From Tetrastigma voinierianum (taxonomy: Eukaryota; Streptophyta; Magnoliopsida; Vitales; Vitaceae): a DNA stretch of 64,000 nucleotides. The notes under the pieces were generated by a model. The model was not told where the DNA came from. It saw nothing but the letters and a program-made list of their open reading frames with translations, and searched no databases. Position numbers and translations under genes: made by a program. The DNA lies in NCBI GenBank assembly GCA_016808115.1, contig JAEQBH010002183.1, positions 496,001 to 560,000 of the forward strand. Reading direction: 5' to 3'. Positions 1 to 10,881 of this stretch are shown piece by piece (the stretch's first letter is position 1; the number at the start of each line of letters is the position of its first letter).

Positions 1-142
1 CATGAAAAGCTCTAAAAATTTCGGAAAAGCTTACTAAACTCTTCTTTGTTGAATCATATTTTTGCAAATTTCTATTTTCTTTTTATAAATTATGTCCAAC
101 TAGTATTTATTTTTAGTCTGAATATTGATTCACAAATTCTTT
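1..142 (-). mobile_element. 5' leader of an Athila-like element (F) running off the window
   Basis: Read on the minus strand, this stretch directly follows a primer-binding-site-like sequence and the LTR at 165-2665. It is AT-rich, has no ORF, and would be the untranslated leader upstream of gag. The rest of the element lies left of the window. The call depends on the LTR and primer site beside it. Confidence 0.5.
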
Positions 143-160
143 CGATCCGGCGGCAAAAAC
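143..160 (-). other. Degenerate tRNA primer-binding site
   Basis: On the minus strand the bases read gtttttgccgccggat, close to the GTTTTTGGCGCCG...CCGGGGA form that follows Athila-like LTRs, with two bases missing. Element C has a similarly placed and similarly damaged copy near 51,420-51,436, so the two support each other. Confidence 0.5.
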
Positions 161-164
161 TTGT

Positions 165-2665
165 TCCTCTTTCGGTGATGGACCAAAATACCTATACAAA
201 TTTATAGGCGTTATTACAGGAATTTATTATCTAATCCCAAACAATAATGCCATGACTTGTTTGTTGTGTTTCTCATCTATTATGCTGATTAAAGCGGTTT
301 CCTTAGAGTAAATTAATTTCTTTACGGTTTTGATCCGAGATCTTGCAAAGTGCCGGGTCGAACAAGTATTAAATTGGATTTAAGTCCGGTCTCGATCCAT
401 AGAGATCTTGGGAATTCTCGATCAACTACCTGGCTACTCGAACTCACATACTATTTGGATTTGATAGGCAATTTGAAGTATTCTTAACAAACCTTTAAAA
501 TAATAAAAACTAAGAAAAGTGACTTAATAACAAAATGAATTAAAAAATGAAAATCTAAAATAACAAATTGATTGATCGATTTATCTATTAAGGGAGCATT
601 GAAAATACGCTGTGTGAACAATCAATTCTGCGAGACTACTTTGTAACTTTGCTTCATGAACCCTGATTTAAAACGTCAAAGGAGCCAGGTAGTGCGAGTT
701 GGATCTCTCCTTACGCACTTTTCATCATCTAATCTTCCTGATTCTTTCGAAGACATAAGTTTAGATAACTACTTACTAATCACGAGTTGCCTTGGTAAGA
801 TATTTTTCTTTTGATACTTCATACCCAGACATGGATGTAAACCTTAGCTCCCTGGACATAGGTATAGCATGGGTTTACACTTTCTTTAGTTTCTCTTCCT
901 CCCAAGGTGGAGCGATTCATCCTTTCGCGATTAGATCCTTGCTAACACGGGATTAAGCGTCTTGTTCGAATCGAGGTGGGCACTCTACGCTTGTTTAAAT
1001 GGATCAGTCAACTCATTCCTGGATTTCAGAGTGAAGGATTTATCGATTTAAATTCCGCGAGCTCATTAGATCACCATTATCGAATCGCATACCTTTGAGA
1101 AATTGTTCATCACTCTCGGGATTGCCTTCTGTGTCGCTCAGGGCCACACGGAAATCGAGCAATAGAACGATCCTATTATGGGTATAAGGCGCTTACATTA
1201 GGATCAATTACGAATACTCAAAACTACTTAGTAGATTTACAAGCCCGATAGTTGATAGCTTCTAATAAATTTGCGGGAAAGATAATTTTACGATGCCGAG
1301 TATTGATATTTGGGTTTCTACGTCATTAGATTACACCTACAATGGCTTCTTGATCAAAGAAAACCAGCATCAAATTCGGAAGCTAAAATCCGAATTCCAA
1401 AAATTTATGCGGAATGCAAACAATCCGGCGGTAATTTGAAAGAAATAGAGTGCATTCGACTTCTACTTTAGCGGCTGCGTCCGGATCGAGGTGAGCGAAA
1501 TAACAAACTAATCTAAAAATAAAAACAAAACAAGAAAATAAAATTAAAATCAAGGAGCCTTGACTACGGATTTCTCTTTTGGCGCCCAGGAAGTACTTTC
1601 CTTGATAGCCAGTGCGTATTTATAGGGTTACAGTTAGGCCTAACTTGATGCACCTCCTTAATGGATTTGATTCGCGCCCATTTGGTTGTTAATGTCGATA
1701 CCTCGATTCTTTGTCGCGACCTCAGTTGTCTCAGCTACGTCGCAGAAGCTTTATTTGGTCGCGACTTGCCTTTAGCATCCCTTGGATCTGATGTCGCGAC
1801 CACTAAATGATGTCACGACCTTCTTTCCTTATAACTGATGTCGCGACCACTGAATGACGTCGTGACCTTAATTCTTTGCAACTGATGTCGCGACCATTGG
1901 AATGGCGTCAGCGACATAATTCCTTATGGCGATGTCGCGACCTTGAATGGCGTCGCGACCTTGGTTCTTGCAAGCGATGCCGACCCTTTGAATGGCGTCG
2001 CGACCTTAATTCGCCTTAGCGATGCCGCGACCGAATAGCGTCAGCGACCTTAGTTCTTTAGCGATGCTCGCGACCGAATGGCGTCGCGACCTTAGTTCTT
2101 GCAACTAATATGCTTAACCAGCGGGCGTCGCGACCTTAGTTCTTTACAGCGATATGCGACCAGAATGGCGTCGCGACCTCTATGTCGATCTCTTGAAAAT
2201 CTTAATATCGCGACTTCTAGCCGATTATCCACGACCTCCGTATCTTGCTCGGCCTTGATTACATCGTGACCTCGAAATTGTTTTTGCGACATAATATCTT
2301 GTTCTTCAATAATTTATAGTTTGCACGACTTGAGTTACATTTGCGACTCTGCTCGTTACGCCAGTTGCCCTCATATGGCGACTAGAGTTTTGTGGTTGCG
2401 ACGCGATGTGATTCTTAAATCCAGCATCGGCGTATCTGACGAGTCCTTTCTTCGTGCATTTCTCATTTGCAACATCATTCGGCCCGATGGTAATCATTTA
2501 CGTTCGGCCGGTTTACGCTCCTTTTCTTTTTGCCTCCTCTTTCTCTTGAATTTCTATTTGCATAGCAGTTTGGTGAGATTATTCAACATTTACGCATCAT
2601 CTGATCTTTTAGATAGAAATCAATCAGAAAAATGGGTGAGAAAATGGATGACTTTAAGCTCATCA
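165..2665 (-). mobile_element. Athila-like 5' LTR (LTR1)
   Basis: The right edge ends in gactttaagctcatca, matching the ends of the 3' LTR of element C (41,394) and of LTR2 (5,088); on the minus strand such LTRs begin TGATGA. The U5 half (about 165-1600) is similar in order and wording to 38.5-39.9 kb. A TATA-like sequence on the minus strand lies at 1614-1626, and the U3 half (1650-2665) holds the GTCGCGAC array. LTR1 abuts LTR2 at 2665/2666, which suggests it inserted into the U5 of LTR2, but the flanks do not show a clean 5-bp duplication. The left edge is uncertain by tens of bases. Confidence 0.7.
1700..2190. repeat. GTCGCGAC palindrome array with 46-55 bp unit (LTR1 U3)
   Basis: I count about eleven exact GTCGCGAC octamers between 1713 and 2177 plus variants such as GTCACGAC, GTCGTGAC and GTCAGCGAC. 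From about 1780 the sites sit in a tandem unit of roughly 46-55 bp with two palindromes each, joined by the recurring words cttagttctttgcaac and gaatggc. The block lies just upstream (minus strand) of the LTR's TATA-like box, so it occupies the enhancer part of U3. Confidence 0.85.
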
Positions 2666-5088
2666 ATGACTCATCCTTTAGATCTGATGGATTTTTCCTT
2701 TTCCTTGATTAGATTTTAGCTAACACAGGATCAAGATCTATCCATCATATTAAGGTGAAATCTCTGGTAATTAAATTGATAAATAGTTCCCTTCAAATTC
2801 AACTATGATTGAATTGGAAATCCATCAAAATGACTTCTCAGAGCTCCTTAGTTCTTCAATGATAGTCTAACATACCCACAAGTTAAATGTTCCAATCTCT
2901 CAAGAATATCCATCTCTGTGTCACTCAGAGGGTTTCTTGGAAATCAAAGCAGGAAACAATCCTTAAGATGGTATTCGGTACTATCATTGGAAACAACTCA
3001 ATTCACAATCAACATCAATCAAATAAATCCAAATCCAAATTTCAGGAAATTCCTTCTAATTCAAGCAGAAAAGACTGTAACTAATCAGCATATCCATTCC
3101 AACGAAAGTTGTGCTTCTCAATTACAGAATCACAATCAACAATGGAGTATTGATCAAGAACATCCCACTTTGTAACTTTATAATTCAACTGAAGAAAGCA
3201 ATTTCAAAAAATTGTCTGAACTTCATTAATTCCAGGTCGTAATTGGAAAAGAGAATGAAAAATTAAATCCAAATTCTACATTCTAACAGATTACTGGTTC
3301 AGATCCAGAAAAGAAAATAAAATAAAATAAAGAAAGAATCTATTAAAATATCTGATGAGTCTTCTCCCTCTTCCCGAGCAAGTGGGTTTGAAAACGGAAG
3401 CTACTTTACTAAAAGTTTGTGTACGCTTATTTATAACTTTGAAATTGGGCACGATTCCAAGGCTCGGTGGATTTCCACACAAATAAATGGCCCGACTCTG
3501 TTTAGGTTGCGACCTGAGAATGGTGTCGCGACATGAAATCCACAGTCCTGATACATCAAGTCGCTGACCTTAGGAAATTGGTCGCAACGTTCTTTCACTT
3601 TGTTCTTGCAATTGTTGAGCTGCGGCCTGATGTTTTTTGTTACGACTTGTGTCTCCAGTTGTATTTGATTAGTGGTCGCGACGTGAATTCTTTATTGTGA
3701 CCATGTTAGTTGTCAGCAGTGAGAACTCTGGTTGCGACCCCCTTTTATATTTCGAGAATTGATATCCGCGACTTAGCTCTTTCTACTTTTACAACATTTT
3801 TTGTGTGTATTACCGATTCGATGTCGCGACTTCATTTTGTTATCCAACCTCTTTAATTATTAGTCCTGACTTCTCTTTCGAGTTGTGACATCATTGAACC
3901 ATCTTGAGCCTTCAAGTGTCGCAGCTCAAATTTGTTGGTCTCGCATTTTCTTGTCAGGCGTGGACGTGGAGTAGCGACGAGTAGTTTCTTTAATCACTTT
4001 GCAATTTAACTATCGCGACCTGTATGCTGCATTCTTTCTTCTTATCGATCCATGACCTCATTTCTTAATCTCGATAGTTTCCATTCCAGTTTTCTATTTA
4101 CGGTCGCGACTGTTTATTCTTACTTTTAAAAATATATGTTGCGACCTCAATTTCATGTCGCGACATCATTTCTATTTCCAACTATGTTGATCTTGGTTGC
4201 GACCACGTTTTGCTAACCCCTTAATAAATTCTGTGTCGCGACCTCAGTTCCATCATGCCACAATTTGTCTTGCTTTCTCTGCAGATTTTGTGTCGCGGCT
4301 CATCATTTTAATAAATCTGACCATTGATTCTTAGTCAGCTCCTTTTATGTTGCGACTTAAAATTGTTTATCTGTTCATTGTCTTGTCATGACATGGGATT
4401 TAGGTTGCGACCTCATTTTTCTTTTCATTACTGAAATCTATGTCGCGACCTTAAAAGCATGTCGCAACATCATTTCTCCCCGTCTTGTCGCAACCTCATT
4501 TTTTACTTACAACAGTTTCCATTGATTCATTCTTTTAAATTGCGACCTAGAAGTATGTGACGAGTAGTGGCCCTTCTTACCTATGCTTTTGTCTCAATTG
4601 TTTTAAATGTAGTGTGACATAAATACGATCGCGACCTTGATTAGATCTCGACTTATATTTTTGTCGCAAACTTAGAATTGCACAGTAGAGACCTTAAGCT
4701 TAGTCATCGGCCCGTTCATAGTTGCGACCTCTCGATTATGTTGCAATCGAGTTGTCTTCGCCGATTCGCGACCTCATAATGGTGTTGTGACATGAAATCC
4801 TTCCTTGAAGCTATCTTTATCTCAAGCCAGACTTCTCCTCTGTCATGGCTTGGCTTTCATTCGACATAGTATGACTTAGGTGCGACCTGAATCTTTGTAC
4901 TTAGCCTCACACCTTGGCCATTGAACTGCTTTCACTTCTGATCCTTGCTAGATTTTTCATTTCTGCTATAAATTTCTACAAAACATAAATTTGGTAAATA
5001 GTACATATTTCTGAATAAAAACAAGTAATTATATAAAAGAAACATATTAGAAAAATGTACTAAAAATGAATAGGTTTTTTACTCATCA
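2666..5088 (-). mobile_element. Older Athila-like LTR (LTR2), U5 broken
   Basis: The right end (5083-5088, TCATCA) is the U3 start on the minus strand. Bases 2700-3310 match the reverse complement of 23.35-23.97 kb almost word for word in places, so LTR2 and LTR3 are inverted copies of one family. A minus-strand TATA-like box lies at 3427-3437. From 3490 to about 4900 the U3 carries many GTCGCGAC sites and decayed forms (gttgcgacc, gtcgcaac). Similarity to LTR3 stops at about 2666, where LTR1 begins; the missing U5 end is not seen in the window. Confidence 0.7.
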
Positions 5089-5119
5089 TTAGCACGGGGC
5101 TTCACGTAAGTGGAGGATG

Positions 5120-5740
5120 CCAAGAGGTTACGGCTCCATGCTAAGGCGACCGCCTTTAAGCACCACGCCCTCGAAGAGTCCCTAGGCAAGGCTAGTCCTG
5201 ATCTAAACATTAGGAACATAAGGCCAAGAAGGGCTCTGAGAAGACGGCGGGTGTGGAAAGAGCGACGGGTCTAAGGAGGAAGCTCAGGTTGCCTAGCTAG
5301 CAGCCATCGCAATGGGTGACGTGAAGGCAAAAGTTGAGGGTGACCTGGCTAGGGTCAAAGATGCTCTGGCCGCTATGGATGAAGTCAGGGCGGTAGCAGA
5401 AGAGGCTTGATGTAAGGCCGAGTCTGAGGCCACCCGACTAGAGGTTGATCGGATGTCTCTCCTACTAGAGCTTGAGACAGTCAAGGATGAGGTATCTTCT
5501 CTCCAGCCTCAAGCCGGTAAGGACAAGTTGGCCATGGAGGAGGAATATCAGAAGGCTTTGGAGGTGATCTTTGCCTATGGGTACGGGAATTGCGTTTTCA
5601 AACACAACATCTATGGAGACAGTCCAGAGGTCCCAAAGGAGATGCGACTCCACTTAGGCCGTTGCTCTTTAGTTAGCCGTGAACCCCGGGTGCCCCCTGT
5701 CAGCATTTTATCGAGGCCACTACAACCAACGTTCCTCTAA
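5120..5740 (+). pseudogene. Coiled-coil antisense-type ORF of a Tat-like element, copy 1
   Basis: From the ATG at 5312 one frame runs to 5740 with a single stop at about 5408. The product is rich in A, E, L, K, R and V in heptad-like spacing (about residues 1-85: coiled coil), then has the motif YGYGNCVFKHNIYGD. A second diverged copy of that motif is at 20,151-20,300, next to the pol gene of element B but on the opposite strand. Some Tat-lineage elements are known to carry an extra antisense ORF downstream of pol, which fits; I infer that origin. No enzyme motif is visible. LTR2 lies immediately upstream and the mini element immediately downstream. Confidence 0.55.
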
Positions 5741-5762
5741 GCAGAAGGCAGCCGGGCCCGGT

Positions 5763-6154
5763 TGTCACAGACTTATTGTGTGTGCGTTCGTGACCGTAGT
5801 GGAAGACTTTATTGAAGATCAAGCATGCTAGCAGGTTTGATTGGAATGGTGGAAGTGCTCTAGAAGGTGCGTGCAAGTGAATCGAAGGTGAAGCTTTTTC
5901 GGAGTTTAGGCATGCCGACCCAATTAAGTTTAGGGAGCTTGCCACTGGTCTTAGACTTGACTATGAAGAAGGGTGTTGGCTTTGCCACGCACAGGCTAGT
6001 CGAGGCGGATGCTCTCTTTGATGGAGCGAGGCGGGCGAAACCCCGGTCAGCATTGAGGCATGAAGTGTGGCGTGGCAGGCTAGGTCTCAAGAAAGTGTCT
6101 ATGTGAGACCACTGCACGGGCCACGCCGTTGAGTGAACGAGTAAGCCCATGTCA
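5763..6154 (+). repeat. TRIM-like element 5' LTR
   Basis: It begins TGTCACAGACTTATTGTG and ends in CCATGTCA. It aligns over its whole length with 6602-7000, sharing words such as tttaggcatgccgaccca and cttgactatgaagaaggntg. It is followed after three bases by the primer-binding site. Confidence 0.8.
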
Positions 6155-6157
6155 AGT

Positions 6158-6170
6158 TGGTATTAGAGCA
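6158..6170 (+). other. Primer-binding site, initiator Met tRNA type
   Basis: The sequence TGGTATTAGAGCA differs by one base from TGGTATCAGAGCA, the complement of the plant initiator Met tRNA 3' end. It lies 3 bp downstream of the LTR end, as expected for minus-strand priming. Confidence 0.8.
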
Positions 6171-6589
6171 GGACAAAAGTTCTTCAACGAGGTGTGTTGC
6201 CTTCTGTCGATCTTGGCAGCCGAAAGTCTATCTCTCCTAAATGAGCCTTGATGGCGGTAGGCTATGGTGAGTTGGAAGGCTGCTTGATAGCAAGGGACCC
6301 GTATGAGGGATAGGCGTTTCCTCCATATCGCAGAGGTGCCAATTCTTGTCTAGTAGTGCGCAGCGGTGCTTTCGCTCTTGGAAGTGGAAGTCAGCCAGTC
6401 TTTGCTTTCGCGGGTGGAGTGAAAATGCTCCTTCCATGGCTATGTGATGTCGCGTCTGAAGATATGGACGTCCTCTTTGGCCCAGGGGTATCAGCGCGGA
6501 CCTTAGTGGATGATGGCTCGTGGGGAGCAGTAGTCTTTGAAGGCGGAGATCGGTGAAAGGTGCCTTGCATGAGGGCATGCAAGATATTA

Positions 6590-6600
6590 GGTGGGGGAGA
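6590..6600 (+). other. Polypurine tract of the TRIM-like element
   Basis: The sequence ggtgggggaga lies 1 bp before the TGTCACAG start of the second LTR, the expected place for the plus-strand primer. Confidence 0.75.
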
Positions 6601-6601
6601 T

Positions 6602-7000
6602 TGTCACAGATTTATTGTGTGTGTGTCCGTGACCATAATGGAAAACTTTATTGAAGATCAAGCATCTGCGACAAGTTTGGAGTGTGGAATGTGGGGCGCT
6701 CGAGAAGGTCGTGCGAGAGTGGATCGAAAGTGAAGCTTCCTTGGAGTTTAGGCATGCCGACCCAGTTAAATTTGGGGAGCTTGTCATTGATCTAGGACTT
6801 GACTATGAAGAAGGATGTTGGCACATACATAAACTAATTCGGGAGTGGGGCAAGCTCTTACGATGAGCCTAAGGTAGAAGACAAAACCGGTCGACATTGA
6901 GGCATGAAGTGCTGGCATGTGAGAAATTTGGGTCTCGAAAGTGTCTATGTGAGACATGCGCATGGGCCGCTGCCCCCGTATGAATGATGGGCCGTGTCGA
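6602..7000 (+). repeat. TRIM-like element 3' LTR
   Basis: It is the partner of the repeat at 5763-6154 with scattered substitutions and small indels. Its last bases (gccgtgtcga) have drifted from the CA end seen in the first copy, so the right edge is good to a few bases only. Confidence 0.75.
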
Positions 7001-7898
7001 GGTGAAATTGTTCTTCATGAAGACCATGGCGGGCTGGTTCTCTCTCCATTCTTACTTAATTACAGCTTTTTTTGTAAGGGCTTTTGTGGTACTATGTGTA
7101 TACTCTCAGGAGCACATTGGTGCTTTAATGAAATACACCTTTTTTGTCTACTTCTACTATTGCTTATTTCTTACTGCCGATGCTCTTATAATTTCTCGTT
7201 TACTTAGGCCATTGATTCCTTTCCTTGTGTAACCCCTTTTCTCAATTTCTTGGTTAGGTTAGTCACTCTAAGACACTAATGCTAAGTTGGGAGCTTTGCA
7301 AGGTTCACCCTTGTACATGTAGGCAAGGCACCATCTTCGAGCCTTGGTTGTAATCAGAGAGCCCGAGGATCGCCGTGGGGCTGATCATATACCATGAGGT
7401 GGAAGCCGCAAATGCAGTTTTCTTTTGGAGGTGCCATGAGCTTAGATCCATAGTTTGGTCTTTTGGGGGGGTGCCTGCATATACAGCGCCCATGCCAAAT
7501 GACCTTGGGCCCCGAAGCAGGCCACTACAGGCCAGGAGTAGTAGGTTTTAAAAACCACGTTGCACAAGTAATGATGCTTATCTTCCCGAACCTTAGTATG
7601 GAAAGGCTGAGCAAATTTGGAAAATTAATGCGCATGTAAGCGTGCTAGAAAGGTGAAGGGTGATTAGTCCTGAGCGTGTAGGTAACATGTGTCCATGCGT
7701 TTGTGCGGTGCATGATTTACTACATTAGGGCATTTAATGCATATGTTGGCGTTTAAGCCCACATATATAAGTCGACTTCAATGTTGTCATCTACAAAGTC
7801 TTTACGCTGTTGTGATTTATTTTCCTCTCCCTAGTTCTTATGGTGCTTGAGATAAAGGGCCGTGGAGGAAGACTTTGGGAATCTAGAGTATCTTTCAC
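7001..7898 (+). promoter_or_regulatory. Unassigned stretch with promoter-like end
   Basis: No coding trace was recognised in 7001-7700. At 7764-7770 there is TATATAA preceded by gtttaagcccaca and followed by a CT-containing leader and an ATG at 7840. The first codons are cut by the hAT left end at about 7899. It could be the promoter and start of the antisense-type ORF of element B, or part of an LTR U3. Both are inference. Confidence 0.3.
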
Positions 7899-7925
7899 CT
7901 ATAGTTGTAAACGATGTTGGAAATG
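7899..7925 (+). repeat. hAT left terminal inverted repeat (probable)
   Basis: The start ctatagttgtaaacgatg pairs imperfectly with the inverted right end. The exact first base is uncertain by one or two positions. Confidence 0.45.
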
Positions 7926-8490
7926 TCGAGATATATCATGATCTCATATTGACATTGAATGTCGAGCACTTCAGATACGATATCGACCAAGCAATGAATG
8001 AAGGAAAAATCAGCCAAAATCACCGATATATCGTCTATATATCAATAAATAAGCAATATATATCGGCGATATGGCAATGAAACGTAGCGTGGAACAAACG
8101 TACTGTCCATTTGGAATTTTTTGACACAGTTGATACATGTCGATTAGTTATGGATGATATATCGGCGATGATCCAAGGGCCAAAATTCTAGGACATGTGG
8201 AAGGCTGAGGTTTTGTTTGGGTTTTTCAAAATCTCCAATGGCTACTTGCAAATCTGATGGCCAGAGTTCAATCTGTGTTGATCCAACGGCCAGAATTCAA
8301 TCCCTTTGATTCCAATGGTCATATTTTTTATATGACGGTGGATTTTGAATATTTGAGCGATCTAACATTTAGAATTGATTTAATTCTTGGAGGTGGTCAA
8401 CGGTGGATTGATCAAATTAAATCCAATGGCTAGAATTCATTTTTAAAGGATTTTTTACCAGAAAAAACGGCTAGTTTGATTCCAAAAAAT

Positions 8491-8643
8491 CTATAAATAG
8501 CCCTAAAATCCATAGTTTTTCATATCAAACTCCTCCATTCTCTCTCAAACAATTCTTGATTTGTGCAAGTCTTGGAGAATAATATTTTGGTCGATTCTTG
8601 GTGTTCAAGTCTTCCATTCAATACATAATTTGTGCAACTTAAG
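8491..8643 (+). promoter_or_regulatory. hAT transposase promoter, leader exon and 5' splice site
   Basis: ctataaatag at 8491-8500 is a good TATA box. About 30 bp later a CT-rich leader begins and ends at 8643 with AAG followed by GTATGT, a strong plant 5' splice site. The downstream sequence changes at once to AT-rich intron-like DNA. The exon has no clear ATG frame, so it is probably untranslated. Confidence 0.55.
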
Positions 8644-8689
8644 GTATGTTTCCATGTTAATTTTTTTTTTTTTTTACATTTGTACAATT

Positions 8690-9322
8690 TAGTAATTAAT
8701 TTAAGTTTATATTTAGATTAAGATTTAATTTAAGTTTATATTCATATTAAGATTATAAATATGAAATATGAGCATATATTATGTATATTTAAGTTTAAAT
8801 TTATTGTTAAATAATGTAAAAAAACTTTTTTTTTTTTTAACTTAAGAGAATTAATGTAACTTTATATTTAGATTGAGATTATGAATATAAAATATAAAAA
8901 TTTGTTCATTAATGTATGAAATATAAACATATATTTTGTATAATTAGATATTTAATATAATTTTAGACTTAAATTATGAATATGAAATATAATAAATTGT
9001 TAATTAATGTAAAAACACATTTTCTTTAACTTATGATAATTAATGCAACTTTATATTTGATTAAAATTTATGGACATGAAATATAAATTTATTAATTAAT
9101 GTATAGAATATGATTTTATATTATATATATTTGAATATTTAATATATTTGAACTTGATTATAGATTATGATGTGAATATAATAATTATTAATTAATAACA
9201 TTTCTTTAATATAATATTAATGGCACATTTGATTTGAAAGTGAATATAATATAAAATTTATTATTAATACATGAAATGTTCCTCTTATCATAACATTAGT
9301 ATTTACTAATATATTTTTGAGC
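8690..9322. repeat. AT-rich tandem repeat in the hAT intron, block 1
   Basis: Words such as ttgttaattaatgta, tatgaatatgaaatata and tatgtatatttagata recur in the same order about every 170-190 bp. The block is cut at 9323 by a Harbinger-like element and continues after it, with three or more diverged units here. Confidence 0.75.
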
Positions 9323-9325
9323 TTA

Positions 9326-10501
9326 GGTGATGTTGTTTTTTGTATCTTTGAATGAACTTTTTTTTGAGGCACAATAGATAATAAATAACAAATTAATATT
9401 ATTATTGTTTTAACATTGACAATAGGCAGGATAATAATAGACAGATTATTTGATTTCAGTCCGATCTACTTCATAACACATATTTATTCAGTATATCAGG
9501 TTTGCGGTTTGAGGTTTTATTTTCAAATCAGACCGGGTTCAGTATTGTTACTTTTACATCAAGGCTTGAAAATTAGAAATTTTCAAAAATGGTAAAATGT
9601 TAATAAAAATAATAAATTGTCATAAGGGTTCATGGAAGCTTATAAAATTCTCTAGATCTCGGATGACGAAATTGACCGCGTCGTTAAATTCGTCTCGTGA
9701 AATCTAGTGACCTATAAAAGTTTCGTCGAATTCTAAGACAAGCGGAATTTTTTTCGATTTTCTGAGTGATAAGTTGTTTGTGACTCTAGAGACAATATTT
9801 TTACGAAAATCTCGAGAAGTCGAGAGAAGGAAATAGGCTTGAAATTTAAGTTAATTTAAAATAAAAATAGGCGAAAAGAAATAAGTGTTTCGAATGCAGA
9901 CAGAATGAAGCAATGAACCATATATATAAAATAATAATAATAAGCCATTACCTCGATTATATTTAAAAATAATTTTTATTTTATTTTTATACTTTAATAT
10001 AAATAATAATTATTATTATAATATTTTTAATAAATAATATATAAAAATTCATATATTTTTATTTTATAGAAAAATATTAATTTTAATATAATAAAAATAA
10101 AAGCAAATATAAAAAAAATTAAAATTAAAAATAAAAACAAAAAATAAAATGTAAGCGGGAGGTGGTGGGAATTTTATTGCCTATCGCATTTAATTTTTTA
10201 AATGAGATAAGTTTAGAGATTGAAAAATAAATGGCTAGAGATTCGGGATGGGATCGCGCCGTCGAGCCACTCCGATTAATAAGTCACTAGTAGTGTATAT
10301 TCTTGGTTATTAACTTTTGTTGGGGCGATGATTGAGTTTTAACTATTTTTTGTGAAAATGACTTTTAGAATAGAAAAGCCAAATATTTTCACTTTTCTAT
10401 TCGAACTTTTTAAAAAATTTATTGATAAGTCGTGAAAATTTAAAACAAGCGACTTAATGCGAGAAAGCTATCGGCTTGACATTAAGTCGAAAAACAACAC
10501 C
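9326..10501. mobile_element. PIF/Harbinger-like non-autonomous element
   Basis: The 1176-bp insert starts GGTGATGTTGTTTTTTG and ends with the inverted counterpart cgaaaaacaacacc, flanked by TTA on both sides (9323-9325 and 10,502-10,504). GG-starting inverted repeats and a 3-bp TTA duplication are typical of PIF/Harbinger elements. It interrupts the AT-rich array, whose units resume exactly at the right flank. No transposase frame is present. The centre (about 9560-10,280) resembles a chunk of Ty3-like LTR, so the element may carry or contain a later insertion. Confidence 0.7.
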
Positions 10502-10881
10502 TTAGATTATGATTATAGATATGAAATATAATAAATTGTTAATTAATGTAAAAACACATTTCTTTAACTATTATTAATTGTGCAACTTTCATTTAGATTG
10601 AATTATGAATATGAAATATAAAAATTTGTTAATTAATGTATGAAATATGAACATATATTATGTATATTTAGATATTTAACAACATTAATTAGATTATTAT
10701 TATGAATATGAAATATAATAAAATGTTAATTAATGTAAAAACGCATTTTCTTTAACTTATGATAATTAATGCAACTTTATATTTAGATTGAGATTATGAA
10801 TATGAAATATAAAAATTTGTTAATTAATGTATAAAATATGAACATATATTATGTATATTTAGATATTTAATATAACTTTAG
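10502..10881. repeat. AT-rich tandem repeat in the hAT intron, block 2
   Basis: It continues the array of 8690-9322 with two to three units of about 180 bp sharing the same ordered words. It is cut at 10,881 by the solo LTR insertion. Confidence 0.75.

Larger units (their letters stand above)
5763..7000 (+). mobile_element. Compact non-coding LTR retrotransposon (TRIM-like)
   Basis: Two direct repeats of about 392 and 399 bp enclose about 450 bp without a convincing coding region. Directly after the first repeat is a primer site complementary to initiator Met tRNA, and a purine tract lies directly before the second. The repeats begin TGTCACAG and the first ends in CA. These are all the parts of an LTR retrotransposon minus genes, so mobilisation in trans by an autonomous relative is inferred. 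The total of 1.24 kb is slightly larger than classic TRIMs. A target duplication is not clear: the flanks read cccggt and ggtgaa. The 113-aa and 66-aa frames in the middle are not conserved-looking. Confidence 0.8.

Noticed and set aside
1700..2300. CRISPR-like regular repeats
   Set aside because: The repeated word is an 8-bp palindrome with short, similar, non-unique linkers. There are no constant 25-40 bp repeats, no unique spacers and no cas genes, and the context is plant retrotransposon DNA.
2321..2719. 132-codon plus-strand frame
   Set aside because: It crosses the LTR1/LTR2 boundary at 2665 and has no recognisable domain.
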